This document shows, piece after piece, positions 22,534 to 25,905 of a DNA stretch of 25,905 nucleotides. The stretch lies in IMG/VR virus record IMGVR_UViG_3300027911_000061, positions 1 to 25,905 of that record. The stretch is one strand, 5' to 3'. How positions within the stretch are numbered: position 1 is the stretch's first letter; every line of letters starts with the position of its first letter. Both the position numbers and the translations under genes were made by a program. Source of the DNA: a virus. The notes beneath the pieces are model-generated. The model did not search any database and was not told the origin of the DNA. It saw nothing but the letters and a program-made list of their open reading frames with translations.

Positions 22534-23762
22534 TGGATTGGGAACCAGTAGAAGCGGGGGCAAAAAACGCAGAGGGCAAATATATGGCCCTCAAAGGCGG
22601 AGCTTGGGTTCCCGCTGATTCTGTTGCTAAAAACGCTCAAGGTCAATACATGGCTTTGATTTTAAAGCAGGCCCCAGAAAAGCCTGCTTTTGACCCTTAC
22701 CGGGACATACCTGGAAATCCAAAGGGCGCAGAAGCTTTGCCCGATCCTCAGTATTTCCCGCCACGGGAAGATGCAATACAGACTCCAGAATTGGGGGATG
22801 TTTTTAGTGGCATTGGGAAAGTATGGGATGAATCAAAGCTTGAGGGCCTTGTTCCAGAGGGCCAAATGGCTATTAAAGCTGCTCCAAAGATTGCCAAGGG
22901 AGCGGCAGAAGCCATACAGGAAGGCGCTGCTATACCGGGCAAAATTGCAAATGTTGTTGCGGGAAAACTTGAAGGCATTTCAAAGTCATTAATGCAAAGT
23001 TCAATCAAGCCGACTTTGGAACAATTGAAATCCGGTGATGCGGCAAGAGCAATTGACACTATGCTTAAAGAAAACATTTCTTTAAGCGAAAAAGGCGTTG
23101 AAAAACTCCGAGCAGAAATCAGTAAGTTAAACGATGAAATTAGTTCAATTATTAAAAATTCACCGGCAACCGTTGACAAGGAAAAAGTTGCTGAATATCT
23201 GAATACTTTAATTGATAAATTGAAAAAACAAGTAAACCCCCAAAAAGGATTGGATGCAGTAAAAAAATCGTGGAACAATTTTATTAATCATCCAGACTTG
23301 ATTAAAACAGAGCAATTCCCCGGTGGAGAAGTAACAACCGAAATTAGAAATATCCCAGTGCAGCAAGCGCAAGAAATGAAACAAGGCACTTATCGGGAGT
23401 TGGGAAACGAGGCTTACGGAGAATCAAGCACGGCGGAAAAAGAAGCTCAAAAAACTCTTGCAAGAGGGTTGAAAGAGCAAATTGCCGAGAAAGTCCCCGA
23501 AGTTGTTGCTCTAAACAAAAGAGAATCAGAATTGATAAACGCTCTTGATGTTGGAGAGCGTCGAGTATTGTTGGAATTAAACAAAAACCCGACTGGACTA
23601 GCAACTCTTGCAAAAAACCCCAAAGCAGCGCTTGCGTTTATGGCGGATAGATCGGCTCAATTCAAAACACTTGCTGCCAAAATAATTTATCGTGCGGCGC
23701 AAAAGATAAAACCAAACCAAAAGATAACTGGTATTGGTGCCGACCACCTTACGGGGGAATAA
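22533..23762 (+). CDS. Internal virion / ejection protein candidate with N-terminal repeat
   Basis: 409 residues, TAATG overlap with the upstream gene. Two near-identical decapeptides, KNAEGKYMAL (11-20) and KNAQGQYMAL (33-42), 22 residues apart, form a small duplicated motif. Residues 110-155 are Ala/Gly-rich and amphipathic (AIKAAPKIAKGAAEAIQEGAAIPG). Residues 160-400 are helical (SLMQSSIKPTLEQLKSGDAAR, LRAEISKLNDEISSIIKNSP, YRELGNEAYGESSTAEKEAQ), a pattern I recall from large structural proteins of other podoviruses. No catalytic motif is seen. It is the third gene of the probable ejection set. DNA here is more AT-rich than in the head block. Confidence 0.6.
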   Translation: MDWEPVEAGAKNAEGKYMALKGGAWVPADSVAKNAQGQYMALILKQAPEKPAFDPYRDIPGNPKGAEALPDPQYFPPREDAIQTPELGDVFSGIGKVWDESKLEGLVPEGQMAIKAAPKIAKGAAEAIQEGAAIPGKIANVVAGKLEGISKSLMQSSIKPTLEQLKSGDAARAIDTMLKENISLSEKGVEKLRAEISKLNDEISSIIKNSPATVDKEKVAEYLNTLIDKLKKQVNPQKGLDAVKKSWNNFINHPDLIKTEQFPGGEVTTEIRNIPVQQAQEMKQGTYRELGNEAYGESSTAEKEAQKTLARGLKEQIAEKVPEVVALNKRESELINALDVGERRVLLELNKNPTGLATLAKNPKAALAFMADRSAQFKTLAAKIIYRAAQKIKPNQKITGIGADHLTGE

Positions 23763-24040
23763 TGGCTACAGGCAAGCGTCAGAAGTTTCTGGAAAACCTG
23801 CGCAGCGGCGGGAAATCCTCCAAAAAGACGGTAAACGTCAAGCTGGAAGCCATGCTGGACAAGATGATGGAAGATGCCGTTAGGGATGATTCGGCCATGT
23901 CTTTCGAGGAAAAGATCCAGGTTGGCAAGCTTGCAATTCAACTTGAATCTGTCAGAAACCGCCTGGAATCTGATGATTATGGAACTGGTTTTGGCGTACC
24001 ATCCGAAGTAGAATCGCCTTTAGATACTACGGAGGAATAA
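23762..24040 (+). CDS. Small charged phage protein, function unknown
   Basis: 92 residues in a TAATG overlap, with a GGGGGA ribosome binding site just before the ATG. The sequence is basic at the N-terminus (GKRQKFLENLRSGGKSSKKT) and acidic at the C-terminus (ESPLDTTEE), with a helical middle (KLEAMLDKMMEDAV, EEKIQVGKLAIQLESVRNRLES). Size and charge would also fit a small terminase subunit or a DNA-binding accessory, but no HTH or terminase motif is convincing. Placement after the ejection genes and before a membrane protein gives no clear role. Confidence 0.52.
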   Translation: MATGKRQKFLENLRSGGKSSKKTVNVKLEAMLDKMMEDAVRDDSAMSFEEKIQVGKLAIQLESVRNRLESDDYGTGFGVPSEVESPLDTTEE

Positions 24041-24282
24041 TGGATATGTCGGAGGGCCAGCAGGCCGAAGTAATTGCAAATGCTGAGAAGGTGCTTTCTT
24101 ATATCAAGGTATCTTTGATAGTATTGTCTTTGAGGGCTACGGTCATGGGGGCTATGCTATTGGGGTTTGCCGTGACCATATGGGCTTTGGCTGCGCCTGA
24201 TGCGTTGCGAACAGCGGTTGCTATTGCGTGGTGGCCGTTGGTTTATCTACCGGCTCTATGGGCCGAAAGGACTGCAAGATGA
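24040..24282 (+). CDS. Small two-span membrane protein
   Basis: ATG 24040 (TAATG overlap) encodes 80 residues; ATG 24046 is a second possible start, better spaced from GGAGGA at 24031-24036. Residues about 31-52 (LRATVMGAMLLGFAVTIWAL) and 57-76 (RTAVAIAWWPLVYLPALWA) are two membrane helices joined by a short loop. It may be a further holin-like or superinfection-related membrane protein. It lies outside the main lysis cassette, so that is speculative. Its TGA overlaps the ATG of the next gene. Confidence 0.55.
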   Translation: MDMSEGQQAEVIANAEKVLSYIKVSLIVLSLRATVMGAMLLGFAVTIWALAAPDALRTAVAIAWWPLVYLPALWAERTAR

Positions 24283-24599
24283 AAAAGACTCTCCGTCCGA
24301 CCACCCACACTAGCGGCATTAGCCCCAAGAATGTCAAAGCAAAGCGGTTTTCCTCCAAAGAACCGGGGGAAATGCAACGTCCTACCCTGCCCATTGATAT
24401 TGAGAATATGCCCAATATGCCTCCCGTAATTGGGAAGCAAAACCCGGATCACATGAACTTTATCTTCCGGTTTGGGATTCAAAGCATGGATGGTACGGTT
24501 CCCTATTCGCCTATGGGAAAGCCCCGGCCTGGTCGTATTGACTTTGAAAGCCGGGAGATTATCGGCGCTTTGGGCAATAACGCCAAACGCGGGCTTTAA
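24279..24599 (+). CDS. Hypothetical basic, Pro-rich phage protein
   Basis: The start chosen is ATG 24279 in an ATGA overlap, giving 106 residues; the open frame upstream to 24228 lies inside the membrane gene and is not needed. The protein is basic and Pro-rich with little predicted structure in its first half (MKKTLRPTTHTSGISPKNVK). A more ordered C-terminal part (HMNFIFRFGIQSMDGTVPYSP and GRIDFESREIIGALG) follows. No family is recognised. It is the last plus-strand gene of the late block; its TAA interlocks with the stop of a minus-strand gene, with no terminator visible between them. Confidence 0.5.
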   Translation: MKKTLRPTTHTSGISPKNVKAKRFSSKEPGEMQRPTLPIDIENMPNMPPVIGKQNPDHMNFIFRFGIQSMDGTVPYSPMGKPRPGRIDFESREIIGALGNNAKRGL

Positions 24600-24823
24600 T
24601 CGTGATGGTCTAGTATTGCGTCTGAGCTGAGGCGCAAAAGGGCTTGTATATAGCCTACAAGCTCGCCATTGCGGGCTTTCCACAATTCCAACTCTGCTTC
24701 CTTGCCATTGATGATCGCTAGCAATTGGTGGATCTTCATATCTTTGGCAAGGATTGCTTCCTCATGCACCTGCTTTGTAACAACCTCATTTGTAACAACG
24801 TCGATTTTTTGCTTTGAAGCCAT
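24596..24823 (-). CDS. Small helical minus-strand protein, function unknown
   Basis: 75 residues; on the minus strand its ATG (24823) follows AAGGGA about six bases upstream. The first part is polar (MASKQKIDVVTNEVVTKQV), followed by a continuous amphipathic helix (KIHQLLAIINGKEAELELWK...LVGYIQALLRLS) with coiled-coil character. It is divergent from the HTH-type gene at 24889, with only 65 bases between them, so both may be controlled from the same short region. It converges on the late block and its stop overlaps the last plus-strand stop by three to four bases. Confidence 0.55.
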   Translation of the reverse strand: MASKQKIDVVTNEVVTKQVHEEAILAKDMKIHQLLAIINGKEAELELWKARNGELVGYIQALLRLSSDAILDHHD

Positions 24824-24888
24824 GATTATTCCCTTGAATTAAATAGGTATAAATACTAGCATTGTGTATTACGTTTTGGGGGATGACT
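24824..24888. promoter_or_regulatory. Divergent control region with imperfect dyad
   Basis: This AT-rich gap separates divergent genes. TAGGTATAAATACTA (24844-24858) is an imperfect inverted repeat (GTAT/ATAC arms, TAG/CTA flanks with one extra base), a candidate operator. Plus-strand TTGAAT (24834-24839) and TAGCAT (24858-24863), 18 bases apart, are a weak promoter pair. On the minus strand TGCTAGTAT offers an extended -10. None of these matches is strong. Confidence 0.35.
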
Positions 24889-25164
24889 ATGGAAACGCCT
24901 TATGAAACACCGATTGATTACTGTATTCGGATATTTGGCGGTGAATGGGAGTTATCCGGGGCGATACACAGGCACAGAAACCAGTTGAAACGCTGGCAGG
25001 ATCAAGGGGGAATGATTGCTGCGCAGGCGCAAACTGATATTTTGATTGCTGCCAGGAAGCGAAACATTGAAATTGATCCTGCTAAACTGGTTTACGATCC
25101 AATTCGGCAGATAGAAACTCACACTTTCGTTGCCAGTACCTTGCATCGGCCTCAGCCTGAATAA
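24889..25164 (+). CDS. HTH-type transcription regulator candidate (Cro/YdaS or carph-isopro-like)
   Basis: The start chosen is ATG 24889, after GGGGG at 24878-24882, giving 91 residues; starts at 24883 and TTG 24862 are also possible. IDYCIRIFGGEWELSGAIHRHRNQLKRWQDQGG fits the helix-turn-helix of small phage repressor-like proteins, where a second helix pair places the recognition residues near RHRNQLKRW. It is followed by MIAAQAQTDILIAARKRNIEIDPAKLV, the characteristic second half of that family. It probably binds DNA and could act on the dyad just upstream. Its last 83 bases overlap a minus-strand gene. The call rests on recalled family patterns. Confidence 0.6.
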   Translation: METPYETPIDYCIRIFGGEWELSGAIHRHRNQLKRWQDQGGMIAAQAQTDILIAARKRNIEIDPAKLVYDPIRQIETHTFVASTLHRPQPE

Positions 25165-25255
25165 GTTTGGATCTAAGGGCGGCTTCGACGCTGCCCGAAA
25201 TGCCCAATAACCGGGCTTGTTCCAGACATTCTTTGCAGGTTGTTTCTTTAAACAT
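25082..25255 (-). CDS. Small CxxC protein, minus strand
   Basis: 57 residues starting at ATG 25255 on the minus strand, with a strong AGGAGAGGGG immediately ahead, and ending at 25082. The sequence starts MFKETTCKECLEQARLLG and carries one CKEC pair plus another Cys (WQRKCEF), within a helical protein (EAALRSKLIQAEADARYWQR). It overlaps the upstream minus-strand gene by eight bases and the 3' end of the convergent HTH gene by 83 bases. The excellent ribosome binding site and operon arrangement are the main evidence that it is real. Function is unknown. Confidence 0.5.
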   Translation of the reverse strand: MFKETTCKECLEQARLLGISGSVEAALRSKLIQAEADARYWQRKCEFLSAELDRKPV

Positions 25256-25478
25256 TCCCCTCTCCTAGTGCGCGGATTTCCTTGTAAATTGCGGCAGAAC
25301 ATTCTGCCCAATCGTATGCAGTTCCCTCGCAAATGTCTGCGGCTCGCTCTAGCCCTGCTTTGTATGCGGCTAGTTGGTTAGCGCGGGCGTAGTCCTTCAT
25401 TTGCATAGCAATGTAACCATTGGGGTCGCAAATCCATGGGTTTGGCAGCGGCAGCAGGTCTGGTAGGTTTGGTTTCAT
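25248..25478 (-). CDS. Small phage protein, minus strand, function unknown
   Basis: 76 residues from ATG 25478 (minus strand), in an ATGA overlap with the preceding minus-strand gene and with an AAGGTGGA site ahead. The N-terminus is Pro/Leu/Asn-rich (MKPNLPDLLPLPNPWICDPNGY). The second half is one helix (ANQLAAYKAGLERAADICEG, DWAECSAAIYKEIRALG) with two Cys. Similar A-x2-ER-A-x-ICE helices occur in small early phage proteins whose role is not known. The longer frame starting at 25556 includes upstream-gene sequence and was not used. Confidence 0.55.
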   Translation of the reverse strand: MKPNLPDLLPLPNPWICDPNGYIAMQMKDYARANQLAAYKAGLERAADICEGTAYDWAECSAAIYKEIRALGEGNV

Positions 25479-25837
25479 GCTTCCACCTTGGGTTGTTGCT
25501 CCGATAAGAAGGCGGTAATGTTGGCAACAAGGGCCGGGTTGTCGGAATCTCCCCACGCAATATGATGCCGCGCTTCCCGCAGCAGCTTCTCAGCGGTGGC
25601 AAGGCGGTTCGTTTTGTTGTAAAAATCCTGCTTCCAACAGCCCGGAACGGTGCAGGGGTGACAGGGCCTGTACTTTTCAACTTCTTCTTGCAATTCCCGC
25701 ACGCGGGCCTCTAACGGCTCACGGGCTAGGGTGATGAGATCGGCAAACCTGCTGGCAAGAAACCCGTAGCCTTCCGGCGACATATCAAACCCCGCCTCTT
25801 TTGCCAGCCGTAGTGCTTCATCGCGGTTAGTGGTCAT
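25475..25837 (-). CDS. Small early-type phage protein with Cys cluster, minus strand
   Basis: 120 residues from ATG 25837 (minus strand), with GAGGAAAGG directly upstream and an ATGA overlap with the partial gene before it. It begins MTTNRDEALRLAKEAGFDM, a common opening of small accessory phage proteins. It then has a coiled-coil-like helix (EARVRELQEEVEKYR), a Cys cluster CHPCTVPGC that could bind metal, and another helix (NRLATAEKLLREARHHIAW). It overlaps the next minus-strand gene by four bases. No enzyme function is recognised. It is probably part of the early or middle region transcribed opposite to the virion genes. Confidence 0.58.
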   Translation of the reverse strand: MTTNRDEALRLAKEAGFDMSPEGYGFLASRFADLITLAREPLEARVRELQEEVEKYRPCHPCTVPGCWKQDFYNKTNRLATAEKLLREARHHIAWGDSDNPALVANITAFLSEQQPKVEA

Positions 25838-25905
25838 GGCCTTTCCTCAGACAAGGGTACATCTCGCCATTCGGCGGGGTGGTCTAACCAGTGTCGAACG
25901 TGCCC
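25834..25905 (-). CDS. C-terminal end of a minus-strand gene cut by the window edge
   Basis: The minus-strand frame is open from the window edge (25905) to TGA at 25834-25836 and encodes 23 residues, GHVRHWLDHPAEWRDVPLSEE and RP. The stop interlocks with the ATG of the next gene (ATGA overlap) and HWLDHPAEWR is a plausible conserved tail of a small phage protein. It shows that the minus-strand operon continues beyond the window. Nothing can be said about function. Confidence 0.45.
   Translation of the reverse strand, partial: GHVRHWLDHPAEWRDVPLSEERP

Noticed and set aside
24952-25332. 126-residue minus-strand open frame across the HTH gene end
   Set aside because: The CxxC frame in this region has the strong ribosome binding site and operon overlap, so this longer frame is a shadow.
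1-25905. tRNA genes, CRISPR arrays, insertion sequences, integrase and attachment sites
   Set aside because: None could be recognised by reading both strands; absence by eye is not proof, and a tRNA or repeat finder would be needed.

Overview
The window is part of a tailed double-stranded DNA phage genome, or a prophage of one, carrying most of its late (virion and lysis) region. It looks like a short-tailed podovirus: it has a portal, a scaffold, a capsid protein, decoration proteins, an adaptor, a nozzle, fibres and ejection-type internal proteins. No tape measure, sheath or tail tube is visible. The host is inferred to be Gram-negative because a two-component spanin is present, with Rz1 nested inside Rz. 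A host genus cannot be read from the sequence. No terminase gene lies in the window; it probably sits just upstream of base 1.

Layout. 1-720 is GC-rich and holds the end of an HNH-type gene and a small Cys-rich gene whose frame is broken by what looks like one extra T. 721-3704 encodes a beta-roll tail fibre or spike and a virion-type protein with a chymotrypsin-like serine protease signature. 3713-10925 is the head block: a Cys/His protein, the portal, small beta-rich proteins, a non-coding leader, a probable scaffold, the major capsid protein and a GAGY-repeat decoration protein. 10929-13386 encodes the adaptor and tail nozzle. 13388-17385 holds three paralogous fibre genes plus a free-standing LamG-like lectin gene. 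17390-19305 is a membrane protein and a lysis cassette: small membrane proteins, a DUF5675 protein as the only candidate wall-acting enzyme, and Rz/Rz1. 19302-24599 encodes a His-motif protein, large ejection or internal virion candidates and several small proteins. 24596-25905 is a control or early region, with mostly minus-strand small genes and one plus-strand HTH-type regulator.

All genes up to 24599 lie on the plus strand. They are packed with ATGA, GTGA and TAATG stop-start overlaps, so they are probably translated from one or a few long late messages. The largest gap (6197-6426) has a consensus -35 box, a 13-codon basic micro-ORF with a strong ribosome binding site, and two consecutive 8-bp hairpins with 4-nt loops. 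It is the best candidate here for an undescribed regulatory or packaging element.

Base composition is mosaic. The fibre at 721 changes from about 60% to about 40% GC near codon 78. The LamG module of the second fibre falls to about 30% GC, against about 57% in a sampled part of the capsid gene. Both fit recent swapping of receptor-binding modules.
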